Positions 1 through 9,536 are shown, numbered from the stretch's first letter. The stretch: 43,330 bases of DNA from an uncultured Polaribacter sp. (GCA_905480405.1 CAJQQH010000169.1:1-43330), one strand, 5' to 3'. A program made the numbers and translations. The notes: generated by a model not told the origin, from the sequence alone.

Positions 1-3000
1 CTTCCCATCGTCTCCAAATACAGGTTTACATATAGAGTTTATGGTTTTAATTATATTATTAGGCAATATAATTCTAAATTCAATATTATATGAAATACCT
101 TCATTAATAGATCTATTATCTACTTTTTTAAAAGATTCTAAATCTTCAGGATGAATTCTACTTAAAACTTTTTTATTGTTTGGAATCCCTTTATTAGGAT
201 CATAACCCCAAATATGAAACATTTCTTCAGACCATTCTTCTGTTTCGGTTGAAGGATAAAAAAACCAACTTCCTAGTTTTGCTATTTTTTGAGCATTATT
301 TAAAGAACTGTTTAAATCAAAAAGTTTCTCGTTTTGTGTATCTAACTCTTCTTGCCTTAACTTTTGCTCAGTTATATCTTGATTACTACCTGTTAAGTTT
401 ATCAATTCTCCAGAACTCCCAAATACTGGTTTACAAATAGATCTTACCCATTTTTGATCTCCATTTGCAAGATGTATTCGAAACTCTATATTATATGGTG
501 CTCCTTTGGTAGTTGCCAAATTTGCAGCTTTTAAAAACGCCTCTCTATCATTAATATCAATTTTACTTATAAAAGTGTCAAAATCAGGAACACCTAATTC
601 TGGCTTAATTCCCCAAATTCTAAAAGTTTCATCAGACCAATCAGATTGCAGATTTGAAAAATTAAACACCCAACTTCCCAAACGAGCTAATTCTTGGGTT
701 TCTTTTAACTTTCTCAGAGATTCTTTTTTTTCAGACTCAGCTTCTTTTATACTTTGTATACTTTGAATACTAACTGGCACAGTCTTTTGCTCCATTTCAG
801 ATTGTGGTATTGGTATAGAAACTATTGCAGCAAACTCATTACCTTTTAAGGTTTTATAATTTACTTCTGAAGTAAATATTTTATCATTATTCCATATAGA
901 TTCTATAAGTTTTCCAAATACTTTTTCTGCACCAGTACCAAAAGTATCCTGAAGGTTATCTAAAAATTTTTCGCTACTTTCTACTTCAAATAATTTTAAA
1001 GTAGCTCTATTAATTTTATTAACTTTTATTTTTCCGAGTATTTTTAATAGTAACTGTGGTCGATTTTCTATATATAATCTAATATTAGAAATATCAAGTT
1101 TTCTAAGCTTATTTATTTCTTTAATGATTAGAGTAAAATCTTCATTCCAAATGGAAGTTGAAGCATTGTTAAACAACCTCTTATAATTATCTTGTATTCT
1201 TAAATTTTCTATTTCAATTTTTTTTCGTTCCGTTATATCTTTTGTTACACCAAAAATACTATCACCTGAGTTTTTTTCTAGTGCCATAATGTATAAATAC
1301 CTAATTTCTCCTGTTGGTCTAAGAATTCTAAATTCAAAAGGAATAAATATTTCATCAATTAGTAAGGAACTAATACCTTTTTCTATTTTAGGTAGATCTT
1401 CTGGTAAAACAGTTTTAGTAACATTCTCATTAGATGGGTAAAAATTTTCTTTAGTTACACCATAAATATTATACATTTCATCAGACCATTCTGCTTCATC
1501 TGTATTCATATTCCATTGCCAACTTCCTACATGACTTAATTTTTGTGCCTCATTTAAAGTATTACTTAACTCAAGTAATTCATCGTTTTTTAAATCTAAT
1601 TCTTTTTGTGCAATTTTAGCATCTGTAATATCTTGCAAAACCCCTCTTTTACCAATAATTTTATTTTGTTTACTATATATTGGTTGCGCAACACTTCTTA
1701 CCCAAACTTCTCCTTTTTTAGGATGATTATATTGTAATATAATATCATAAGATTGCCCTTTAAAAAGCAAATCTTTAGTTGCTTTCTCAAATATTTTATG
1801 AGATTCTTTACTATAATTTTGCATGATGCCATTTTGATCTGGAATACCATTTTCTATGTTAGAACCCAAAATTTCATGCATGTAATCAGACCAAATAACA
1901 GATTCACTTATTAACTCATGTTCCCAATAGCCTATTTTTGCAACTTTACTTGCCTCATCCATAGAAAATTTCCTCTTGGCCAATTGCTCTAAAGATTCTT
2001 GTATTGTATGTTTAGACTTTTCTAATTCTAGTTGTCCGGATTTATTGCTTGTAATATCTTGTGTAACACCTCTCCTTCCTATAATTTCGTTTTTATCATT
2101 ATAAATTGGCTGTGCTACATTTCTTACCCAAATATATTTATTTTTAATTTTGTTAAATATTTTCATCTCAATATCATAAGGAATACCTTTTGTATTAAGA
2201 TTAATCGTAGCTTGTTTTAAGGTTTGTAGAGATTCTTTATCTATAAGCGGAATAAACTCTTCTCTAGAAGGCACAGGTTTTTTTGGATCAAAGCCATTAA
2301 TTTCATAAAGATAGTCTGACCATACAAAACTATCTGTAGCAATATAATATTCAAAATATCCTATTTTAGCAACTTTACTCGCCTCGTCCATAGAATATTT
2401 ACTTTTTTCTAATAAATTTAAAGATTCTTCAACTTTTTGTTTAGATTTTTGTAATTCTTGTTGCGCTATTTTTGACTCTGTTATATTTTGCAGAACACCT
2501 CTTCTACCGATAACTTTATTTTTATCATCATAGACTGGTTGTGCTACATTACGTACCCAAAATACTTCTTTATTTTTATTAATAAATTTTACTTCAATAT
2601 CATAAGAAGTTCCTTTAGATATAAGATTTTTTGTTGCTATTAATAATCTTTCTAAAGAATTTTTAGTTAAGTACTTTATAATTTCTTCTCTTTCAGGAAT
2701 CCCATCCTCAGGGTTTGTTCCTAATATAGTATGTATATAATCCGACCAAACTGATGTGTTATTTATAGAATCTATTTCCCAATAGCCTATTTTAGCTATT
2801 TTACTTGCCTCATTTTTAGAATACTCACTTTGTTCTAATTCTAATTGTATATTTTTTGCCTCTGTAATGTCTTGTACAACACCTCTTCTTTTAATTATTT
2901 TGTTTTGACTATCATAAATAGGCTCAACTACAATTCTAATCCAAACAGCTTCTTTTCTAACGTTGATCATTTTCAACTCTAAATCAAACGAAATTCCTTT

Positions 3001-5022
3001 ATTATCAAGATTAAAAGTGGCTTCCTTCATCTTATTTTGAGAAATACTGTCAAAAAGTTGGGTAATTACTTGTCTAGAAGGAACAGGTTTTTTGGGATCA
3101 AATTCAAATATTTCATAAAGATAATCTGACCAAATATAAGTTTCTGTAGCAATATCATCTTCTAAATAGCCTATTTTTGCCATTTTACTTGCCTCATTTT
3201 TAGAATACTCACTTTGTTCTAATAAATCTAGTGTCGTTTTTATTTTGTGGTTAGAAAGTTCTAAATCTATTTGTGATTGTTTGTAGCTTGTAATGTTCTG
3301 TAAAAGTGCTTTTCTACCAATAATTTTATTATCATCATTAAAAATTGGTTGAGATATTTGTCTAATCCAAATCTCTTTATTTTTTTTATTTACCCCTTTT
3401 AATTCTATATCTGCACCAATGCCTTTTAAACTTAAATCTTCAATTACTTTTTTTAATTTTATTTTAGATTCATTGTCTAATAAAGCTGCAACATCTTTTT
3501 GTGCTGGTATCCCTTTTTTGGGGTCGAAACCAAATATTTTATAAGCATATTCAGACCAAAAATATACATCATTACTATTATTGTACTCTATAAAACCTAT
3601 TTTACCTATTTTGGTTGCCTCTTTTAAAGCATGTTCTTTTTTTTCTATATTATTAAGAGCAATTTGAATTTCTTGTTTAGATAGCTCTAATTTAATTTGG
3701 GCTTTTTTAAATGTAGTAATGTCTTGTAATAAACCTCTTCTACCAATAAATTTATTTTCTTCATCATAAACAGGGAGTACAACATTTCTAACCCAAACTT
3801 CTTTCTTTTTCTCATTTATTAATCTTACTTCAATATCATAAGCTGTTCCTTTAGAATTTAATTTTTGATTAGCTTCTTCAATCATTTTTTGAGATTTTAA
3901 ATCAAAATATGATAAAAGTTTTTCTCTAGATGGTATACCTTCTTTAGGATTTATACCAAAAATTTTGTGGTGATAATCTGACCAAATAATTTTAGCTTTT
4001 TCGATATCGTAACTCCAATAACCAATTTTAGCCATACTGCTTACTTCATGGAGAGCAGTTTCATTATTCCTTAATAATTCTAAAGAATTTTTAATCTTTT
4101 TTTGAGAAATTTGTAATGCTATTTGTGTTTTTTTAGTTTCTGAAATATCCTGTAAAACACCTCTTTTACCAATAATTTTATTTTGTTTATTAAATACTGG
4201 TTGTACCACCATTCTTACCCATAATTCTTGCTCTTTAAAATTAATTAATTTTAATTCAATATCATACGGTTCACCACTAATAGTAAGTTTTTTTGAAGCT
4301 CTAACTATTTTTTTTTGAGATTCTTTATCATATAATTCTACTAATTTTTCTCTCGGAGGAATCTTATCAAGTACTTCTAATCCATAAATTTGATATATAT
4401 AATCTGAAAAAATAAAAGTATCTAAATTAATATCATAATCCCAATGCCCAATCTTTGCTATTCTACTGGATTCAGTTTTAGAATATTGACTTTTTTCTAA
4501 CAACTTTAAAGCCAATTCAGTCTTCTCCTTAGATAAAGCTAGTTCTTGTAATTGCTGTTTTCTTTCTTTATTTTGCTTTTCAATTATTTTTTCTGCTATT
4601 TTACGCTCATGAATATCCCTACAAACTTTTACAAGTTCTGTTACTTTTCCTTCTTCGTTTTTAAGTGGGTATATATATTCTGAAAACCATTTTTTTTCAC
4701 CTAACCAATCTAACTCTACTTCAAATATTTCACTTTTACCTGTTTCCTGAACTTTCTTAAAACTACTTAATATTTTGTTAGAAACTTCTTTATCAAAAAG
4801 GTCATCTATTTTTTTACCTACTACTTCTTCAGATTTAATTGAGTAACATGTAGGTCCATTGTAGTATATATACTCACCATTAAGTTTATGTATGGTAATC
4901 ATATCTTCTGATGCTTTTAACATCTGACTGAAACGATTTTCAAATTGATTTAGCTTTTTTTCTGCTTTTAATGCTATAATCTGTTTTTCTAAATCTTGAT
5001 ATGTGGGGACCTTATTTGACAT
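1..5022 (-). CDS. Giant multi-PAS sensor protein, probable histidine kinase (3' end beyond window)
   Basis: The minus-strand frame is open from an ATG at 5022 to the left edge, giving at least 1674 residues with no stop, so the C-terminal output domain is not seen. The start reads MSNKVPTYQDLEKQ with no signal peptide or membrane segment, so it is probably cytoplasmic. I count about twelve PAS/PAC modules: PAS1 near residues 20-145, then modules beginning near 190, 330, 472, 615, 746, 887, 1030, 1168, 1280, 1447 and 1585. Most start with IGYW- or LGSW-like motifs, continue with WSDY...FG, and end in IGRRGVLQDIT. The module near 1280 is of a different type (SIWNEDF, then a long helical stretch). 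Linkers are short coiled-coil helices. Known proteins of this build are hybrid or simple histidine kinases; here the kinase is inferred. The longest identical DNA repeat shows recent internal duplication. Confidence 0.88.
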   Translation of the reverse strand, partial: MSNKVPTYQDLEKQIIALKAEKKLNQFENRFSQMLKASEDMITIHKLNGEYIYYNGPTCYSIKSEEVVGKKIDDLFDKEVSNKILSSFKKVQETGKSEIFEVELDWLGEKKWFSEYIYPLKNEEGKVTELVKVCRDIHERKIAEKIIEKQNKERKQQLQELALSKEKTELALKLLEKSQYSKTESSRIAKIGHWDYDINLDTFIFSDYIYQIYGLEVLDKIPPREKLVELYDKESQKKIVRASKKLTISGEPYDIELKLINFKEQELWVRMVVQPVFNKQNKIIGKRGVLQDISETKKTQIALQISQKKIKNSLELLRNNETALHEVSSMAKIGYWSYDIEKAKIIWSDYHHKIFGINPKEGIPSREKLLSYFDLKSQKMIEEANQKLNSKGTAYDIEVRLINEKKKEVWVRNVVLPVYDEENKFIGRRGLLQDITTFKKAQIKLELSKQEIQIALNNIEKKEHALKEATKIGKIGFIEYNNSNDVYFWSEYAYKIFGFDPKKGIPAQKDVAALLDNESKIKLKKVIEDLSLKGIGADIELKGVNKKNKEIWIRQISQPIFNDDNKIIGRKALLQNITSYKQSQIDLELSNHKIKTTLDLLEQSEYSKNEASKMAKIGYLEDDIATETYIWSDYLYEIFEFDPKKPVPSRQVITQLFDSISQNKMKEATFNLDNKGISFDLELKMINVRKEAVWIRIVVEPIYDSQNKIIKRRGVVQDITEAKNIQLELEQSEYSKNEASKIAKIGYWEIDSINNTSVWSDYIHTILGTNPEDGIPEREEIIKYLTKNSLERLLIATKNLISKGTSYDIEVKFINKNKEVFWVRNVAQPVYDDKNKVIGRRGVLQNITESKIAQQELQKSKQKVEESLNLLEKSKYSMDEASKVAKIGYFEYYIATDSFVWSDYLYEINGFDPKKPVPSREEFIPLIDKESLQTLKQATINLNTKGIPYDIEMKIFNKIKNKYIWVRNVAQPIYNDKNEIIGRRGVTQDITSNKSGQLELEKSKHTIQESLEQLAKRKFSMDEASKVAKIGYWEHELISESVIWSDYMHEILGSNIENGIPDQNGIMQNYSKESHKIFEKATKDLLFKGQSYDIILQYNHPKKGEVWVRSVAQPIYSKQNKIIGKRGVLQDITDAKIAQKELDLKNDELLELSNTLNEAQKLSHVGSWQWNMNTDEAEWSDEMYNIYGVTKENFYPSNENVTKTVLPEDLPKIEKGISSLLIDEIFIPFEFRILRPTGEIRYLYIMALEKNSGDSIFGVTKDITERKKIEIENLRIQDNYKRLFNNASTSIWNEDFTLIIKEINKLRKLDISNIRLYIENRPQLLLKILGKIKVNKINRATLKLFEVESSEKFLDNLQDTFGTGAEKVFGKLIESIWNNDKIFTSEVNYKTLKGNEFAAIVSIPIPQSEMEQKTVPVSIQSIQSIKEAESEKKESLRKLKETQELARLGSWVFNFSNLQSDWSDETFRIWGIKPELGVPDFDTFISKIDINDREAFLKAANLATTKGAPYNIEFRIHLANGDQKWVRSICKPVFGSSGELINLTGSNQDITEQKLRQEELDTQNEKLFDLNSSLNNAQKIAKLGSWFFYPSTETEEWSEEMFHIWGYDPNKGIPNNKKVLSRIHPEDLESFKKVDNRSINEGISYNIEFRIILPNNIIKTINSICKPVFGDDGK
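2798..3223. repeat. Exact 42-bp direct repeat inside the PAS array, 384 bp apart
   Basis: Positions 2798-2839 and 3182-3223 are identical. The offset of 384 bp is exactly 128 codons, one PAS module plus linker, so both copies lie in frame in the linkers before PAS5 and PAS6. The minus-strand peptide is the QSEYSKNEASK linker. Such identity in an AT-rich coding region points to recent duplication or gene conversion between modules. Confidence 0.85.
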
Positions 5023-5039
5023 ACACCTATTTTAAATAA

Positions 5040-5057
5040 TTAGCAGTAAACTGCTAA
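5040..5057. promoter_or_regulatory. 18-bp palindrome upstream of the PAS sensor gene
   Basis: TTAGCAGT-AA-ACTGCTAA is a perfect dyad located 18 bp upstream of the sensor ATG. Its core AGTAAACTGC (5045-5054) recurs in direct orientation at 5067-5076, 22 bp away, and GCATTTAC occurs twice just beyond (5075-5082 and 5089-5096). This is seen directly; that it is an operator for the sensor gene is inference. No clear TAnnTTTG box was found in 5023-5150. Confidence 0.4.
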
Positions 5058-5153
5058 CCAATATTTAGTAAACTGCATTTACAAAATGGCATTTACCTAA
5101 AATTATTAACTAATAGTTTTCTTAAGCCTAAGATAAGTATAATTAAGTAATAA

Positions 5154-5181
5154 AAAAATCCAGCTAAAAAAGCTGGATTTA
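5154..5181 (-). terminator. Rho-independent terminator of the glmS operon
   Basis: On the minus strand the hairpin AATCCAGCT-TTTTT-AGCTGGATT (arms 5158-5165 and 5171-5178, extended by A-T pairs) is followed by a run of T. It lies 25 bp past the glmS stop codon and separates glmS from the PAS sensor gene downstream. Confidence 0.85.
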
Positions 5182-5205
5182 TAATTTTATTGAAATAGAA
5201 ATCAA

Positions 5206-7062
5206 TTATTCTACAGTAACAGATTTTGCTAAATTTCTTGGTTGATCTACATTTCTCTCTAACAAAACAGCAATGTGGTATGATAATAGCTGAAAAGGAA
5301 TTGTAGTTAACAACGGAGTTAATGCCTCTTCTGTATCTGGAATTTCTATTACATGATCTGCAATTTCTTTAACCTGTGTATCACCTTCAGTTACAACTGC
5401 AATAATTTTACCGGCCCTAGATTTAATTTCTTGAATGTTACTAACTACTTTTTCATAATGCCCTTTATTAGTAGCAATTACAAAAATTGGCATGTTCTCG
5501 TCAATCAATGCAATAGGCCCATGTTTCATTTCTGCTGCAGGATACCCTTCCGCATGAATGTAAGAGATCTCTTTTAATTTTAAAGCACCTTCTAAGGCAA
5601 CAGGAAAATTAAATCCTCTTCCTAAATACAAACAGTTTGTTGCGTCTTTATAAACAGCTGCAATACTTTTTACATGCTCATCAATTTCTAATAATTTTTC
5701 AATTTGTTTAGGAATTAACTGCATTTTTTTAATGTAGTTTTCAAAAACCACATCAGATAAAGATTTATTAGCTTTTCCTAATTTTAAAGCTATTAAAGTA
5801 AAAACAGTAATTTGAGTTGTAAATGCTTTTGTAGAAGCTACACCAATTTCTGGGCCAGCATGCGTATAAGCTCCTGAATGTGTTTCTCTGGCAATAGATG
5901 AACCTACTACATTACAAACACCATATACAAAGGCTCCTTTAGATTTTGCTAATTTAACAGCAGCTAATGTATCTGCAGTTTCCCCAGACTGAGATATTGC
6001 AATAACAATATCTTTATCTGTTATAATTGGGTTTCTGTATCTAAATTCTGATGCATATTCTACCTCTACTGGTATTCTTGCCATATCTTCAATAAGATAT
6101 TCTGCAACCAAACCTGCATGCCAAGAAGTACCACAGGCAACAATAATAATTCTATTTGCATTTAAAAATTTATCAAGATTATCTTCTATACTAGACATCT
6201 TAATAATGTTTTCATCAGATAACATTCTTCCTCTAAAAGTATCGGTTATAGCTTTAGGCTGCTCATGAATCTCTTTTAACATAAAATGTTCATAACCACC
6301 TTTTTCTATTTGCTCTAAACTCATTTGAAGTGCGTGAACAATTGGATCTACTAGAGAATCATCATGAATTTTACGAACTTCAACATCTTTACCTAATTGA
6401 ATAATTGCCATTTCTTCATCTTCTAAATAAATAGCATTTTTTGTATACTCTACAAAAGGTGAAGCGTCTGAAGCAACAAAAAACTCGTTATTATCATCTC
6501 CAACACCAATAGCAATTGGGCTACCTAAACGTGCAACCACAATTTCATCAGGATTTGTTTTATCAAAAACAGCAATAGCATAAGCACCAACAACATTTGT
6601 TAAAGCTAGTTGTACTGCTTTTCCTAACTTACATCCTTCATTCGTTTTAACTTCTTGAATTAAGTTAATTAAAACTTCGGTATCCGTATCACTCTTAATA
6701 GTATAACCTCTAGTAATTAGTTCTTTTTTTATTGTATCATAGTTTTCTATAATACCATTATGAACAATTACTAAGTCTTCAGATTGAGAAAAATGAGGAT
6801 GAGAATTTACATCGTTTGGAACACCATGAGTTGCCCAACGTGTATGACCCATACCAATATTACCCTGCTTTCTTTTATTCTCTAAATTTGTTATTTTCTC
6901 TAAATCGGAAACTTTACCTTTCGTTTTAGATAAGTGGATATCTTTACCATCATACATCATGATTCCTGAACTATCATAACCTCTGTATTCTAGTCTTTTT
7001 AAACCATTAATTACTATTGGGTATGCTTTTCTAAAACCTATATAACCTGTAATTCCACACAT
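5206..7062 (-). CDS. glmS: Glutamine--fructose-6-phosphate aminotransferase (isomerizing)
   Basis: GlmS makes glucosamine-6-phosphate from fructose-6-phosphate and glutamine, the first step towards UDP-GlcNAc for peptidoglycan and lipopolysaccharide; it acts in the cytoplasm. The 618 residues cover the whole family length. After Met1 comes Cys2 (MCGITGYIG), the N-terminal nucleophile of the glutaminase domain, with HTRWATHG near residue 75. Two SIS isomerase domains follow, with CGTSWHAG and SQSGETADT motifs, EGYPAAEMKHGP, and the diagnostic C-terminus KSVTVE. It is the last gene of a minus-strand operon, 24 bp after the DUF4270 gene, and ends at a strong terminator. No glmS ribozyme is expected in this phylum and none is visible in the short spacer. 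Confidence 0.98.
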   Translation of the reverse strand: MCGITGYIGFRKAYPIVINGLKRLEYRGYDSSGIMMYDGKDIHLSKTKGKVSDLEKITNLENKRKQGNIGMGHTRWATHGVPNDVNSHPHFSQSEDLVIVHNGIIENYDTIKKELITRGYTIKSDTDTEVLINLIQEVKTNEGCKLGKAVQLALTNVVGAYAIAVFDKTNPDEIVVARLGSPIAIGVGDDNNEFFVASDASPFVEYTKNAIYLEDEEMAIIQLGKDVEVRKIHDDSLVDPIVHALQMSLEQIEKGGYEHFMLKEIHEQPKAITDTFRGRMLSDENIIKMSSIEDNLDKFLNANRIIIVACGTSWHAGLVAEYLIEDMARIPVEVEYASEFRYRNPIITDKDIVIAISQSGETADTLAAVKLAKSKGAFVYGVCNVVGSSIARETHSGAYTHAGPEIGVASTKAFTTQITVFTLIALKLGKANKSLSDVVFENYIKKMQLIPKQIEKLLEIDEHVKSIAAVYKDATNCLYLGRGFNFPVALEGALKLKEISYIHAEGYPAAEMKHGPIALIDENMPIFVIATNKGHYEKVVSNIQEIKSRAGKIIAVVTEGDTQVKEIADHVIEIPDTEEALTPLLTTIPFQLLSYHIAVLLERNVDQPRNLAKSVTVE

Positions 7063-7086
7063 AATTTTTTTTTTAGGGGTTTCTTT

Positions 7087-8691
7087 TTATTTTTCTTCTG
7101 AATATGATATTTTTAACTCTGCCTTACTTTCACCATTAACTAGAGAATGGTTAAAAAGAGTAACAGCTCTTGGATTCCAACTTTTATAATTCAAAATTGT
7201 ATCTGTAACTGTATTTGGCGAATCTGTTGAATTATAAACTTTTATTTTTAATGTAGGAGAATAATTTGATTCTCCACTTAATAAATCTGAAATATAATCT
7301 GTTATTGTAAAAGTATATTTTTCTTTTTTTCCATTAGAGTCTCTAACTAAGAAACCATCAATTCCGCCAAAAGCAGCTTCACTTGTAGCATCTTTAATTT
7401 GTGTTAAAACAGGATTTGAAGCAATAGTTTCATCACTTTTATATAAGTGCAATCTATATGGAGCAGAAACTGTATCTGCAGATTGATTAATATAAAGCGT
7501 TAAAGAAGCATCGTTTATTAATAAATTTTTTGCTCTTAACTCTTCAATCTTATCAGCAATTCCGTTATTATCTAAATCAGCGCCAAAAAGATCAATTTTA
7601 GCTTCACTACCAGCAGTTCCTTGTACTTTAACTTCATTGTTAACAGCATATACTTTATCTTCCATTTTAAATGGATTTACTCTAATACCAGATAAAGGAA
7701 AAGAATTGTTCTTTCTAAAAGTTTTAATTGTATCTCCTGTTTGATCGTTAAAAACAGTATTTGTATAATACACTTCTATAGATGGATTTAAATCTGCAAG
7801 TGTGTTACTAAAATTAAAAGATACTAACGAACCTTCAGAACCAGATGCTTCTATAAATAATCCTCTAAAATAATCGTTAAATGCATCTTGCGTCTCAAAT
7901 TCAGATGATTCGTACTTATCTAAAAATAAAGTTCTAAATTTATCTTCATTTAAAGGAATTCTAGCAAATGGTATTGGTAATGTTCCACTCGAAGAACCTA
8001 CATACTTAACAGTATCAGTTGTAATTAGAACATTATCACTTGTCCATCTCTTCACATAAATAACCGTGTCTTTTTCGTTAGGAATAAACTGGAAATTTAA
8101 TTCGTCATTTAACTCAGTTCCTGTTTTTTGAAAATCAAAATCAGAATAATAACTATTAGATTTAGATGGATCTATAGGATTTAATGAGCTTAAGTAGGTA
8201 TCTGATTGATATACATTAAGATTAAAAGCTTTGGTTTGATCTCCAATAATAGAGTCTAAACTAAATTCTGGACCAGTGCTAGCTGTACTTTCTAAAGTTG
8301 CTTGATAAGGTAACTTAATAAATACTGTATCTATTTTAGATACAACTGTAGTATCTGCTCCATAAGTACTATCAATTACTTTTAAACCAGAAATAATACT
8401 AACTTGAGAAATAATAGAAGCTTCTATCTTCTCGTAATTTGCGTTAGCGTAAACACCTAATAGATACTGACCTTGTTCTAGAGATATATTATCAGAAAAA
8501 ACTCTTTCTAACGGGCTATTTTCAACTGTAATATCAACAGATAATACATTTGTATCAAATTTTGTATTAGTAATTACCTTAGAACCAATATCTGTAAAAT
8601 CCTTTTCACAAGATATAACTGCTGTAAATAAGGATAATATAACACCTAAATAAACACTCTTTTTAAAAATTTTCTTCACTTTAAAAAACAA
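7087..8691 (-). CDS. DUF4270 family lipoprotein
   Basis: A 534-residue exported protein. The N-terminus has a lysine-rich start, a hydrophobic stretch and a lipobox ending at Cys28 (VISC-EKD), so it is expected to be a lipid-anchored outer-membrane or periplasmic protein. The sequence after it (DFTDIGSKVI, repeated IDTVFIKLPY and DTVKYV beta-strand stretches, and late ...LTLYINQ) is typical of the Bacteroidota family DUF4270, whose function is not established. It is 4 bp downstream of the GT5 gene and 24 bp upstream of glmS, so the three are co-transcribed. The same order recurs in flavobacterial genomes as I know them, suggesting a link to envelope carbohydrate, but that is inference. Confidence 0.88.
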   Translation of the reverse strand: MFFKVKKIFKKSVYLGVILSLFTAVISCEKDFTDIGSKVITNTKFDTNVLSVDITVENSPLERVFSDNISLEQGQYLLGVYANANYEKIEASIISQVSIISGLKVIDSTYGADTTVVSKIDTVFIKLPYQATLESTASTGPEFSLDSIIGDQTKAFNLNVYQSDTYLSSLNPIDPSKSNSYYSDFDFQKTGTELNDELNFQFIPNEKDTVIYVKRWTSDNVLITTDTVKYVGSSSGTLPIPFARIPLNEDKFRTLFLDKYESSEFETQDAFNDYFRGLFIEASGSEGSLVSFNFSNTLADLNPSIEVYYTNTVFNDQTGDTIKTFRKNNSFPLSGIRVNPFKMEDKVYAVNNEVKVQGTAGSEAKIDLFGADLDNNGIADKIEELRAKNLLINDASLTLYINQSADTVSAPYRLHLYKSDETIASNPVLTQIKDATSEAAFGGIDGFLVRDSNGKKEKYTFTITDYISDLLSGESNYSPTLKIKVYNSTDSPNTVTDTILNYKSWNPRAVTLFNHSLVNGESKAELKISYSEEK

Positions 8692-8695
8692 TTAA

Positions 8696-9502
8696 TTATT
8701 CTGATAATAAATCAGTATAAAAATTTAAATATGATTCTTTTAAATTCTCCGATTGATACTCTAAAACAGGCAATTCTTTTTCTTCTATTAAAGAAGTTAG
8801 TTCCTCATCAATTGTTTCACTTCCATGAATAATTGCGTCAGAATTTTCAATTGCACTTTTTAAAATATTTGTATGATTTGGTGTTTCTATCGTTGAAATT
8901 TTCTCATTCTCAGACAGGTCAAATCTAACTTTATCTGCCAAACCAGAATCTAATTCTCCTTCAAAACCACCTTTATACAAAGAAGTAACAATTTTGCTTT
9001 CTGTAAACAAAGGTTCTTCTTTATAAAATTCTTTTAAATAAAGTGGTAATAAAGATGCCATCCATCCGTGAATATGAATAATATCTGGAGCCCAGTTTAA
9101 TTTTTTTACCGTTTCAACAACACCCTTTGCAAAGAAAATAGCTCTTTCGTCATTATCTTCAAATAAGTCATCATCTTCATCAGTAAAAACTGCTTTTCTT
9201 TTAAAATATTCTTCGTTATCAATAAAATAAACTTGCATTCTTTCTTTAGGGATAGAAGCAACTTTAATTATTAATGGCATATCTATGTCATTTACAACTA
9301 AGTTCATTCCAGATAAACGAATAACCTCATGTAACTGATGTCTTCGTTCATTAATTACACCATATCTAGGCATAAAAATACGGGTTTGTACTCCTTTAGA
9401 ATGTGCGTTTTTAGCCGAAGTGAAAGCTGTTGATGAAAGTTCTGTTTCTGGTAAATACGGAACTACTTCAGACGATACAAATAAAATTCTCTTATCCTTC
9501 AT
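8696..9502 (-). CDS. Short GT5 glycogen/starch synthase-like protein (N-terminal domain only)
   Basis: The 268 residues match the N-terminal Rossmann-like half of family GT5 glycogen synthases: RILFVSSEVVPYLPETELSS at the start and PDIIHIHGWMASLLPLYLKEFY near residue 140. Full glycogen synthases have about 480 residues with a second GT1-type domain carrying most ADP-glucose contacts; that half is missing here, and the KTGGLAD motif used to bind ADP-glucose is replaced by ETELSS. It is therefore doubtful as a glycogen synthase despite the usual annotation. The stop codon is genuine, since DUF4270 begins 4 bp later in the same operon. A TACTTTTG promoter box lies 27 bp upstream of the ATG. Confidence 0.82.
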   Translation of the reverse strand: MKDKRILFVSSEVVPYLPETELSSTAFTSAKNAHSKGVQTRIFMPRYGVINERRHQLHEVIRLSGMNLVVNDIDMPLIIKVASIPKERMQVYFIDNEEYFKRKAVFTDEDDDLFEDNDERAIFFAKGVVETVKKLNWAPDIIHIHGWMASLLPLYLKEFYKEEPLFTESKIVTSLYKGGFEGELDSGLADKVRFDLSENEKISTIETPNHTNILKSAIENSDAIIHGSETIDEELTSLIEEKELPVLEYQSENLKESYLNFYTDLLSE

Positions 9503-9528
9503 TAAATCAAACTCTTTTATGAGATGTG

Positions 9529-9536
9529 CAAAAGTA
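9529..9536 (-). promoter_or_regulatory. -7 box of the GT5-DUF4270-glmS operon
   Basis: The minus strand reads TACTTTTG, matching the Bacteroidota -7 consensus TAnnTTTG, 26 nt before the GT5 ATG at 9502. No TTG stands at the expected 20-nt spacing. It shares the 97-bp divergent spacer with the panC promoter. Confidence 0.6.

Noticed and set aside
249..2220. Short plus-strand ORFs near 249-440, 506-766 and 2032-2220
   Set aside because: They lie opposite the long PAS-array frame, have no family features, and their codon composition is that of an antisense reading.
1..5022. CRISPR-like or tandem DNA repeat array
   Set aside because: Periodicity is about 128-140 codons and is in frame; the repeats are PAS domains, not short direct repeats with spacers.
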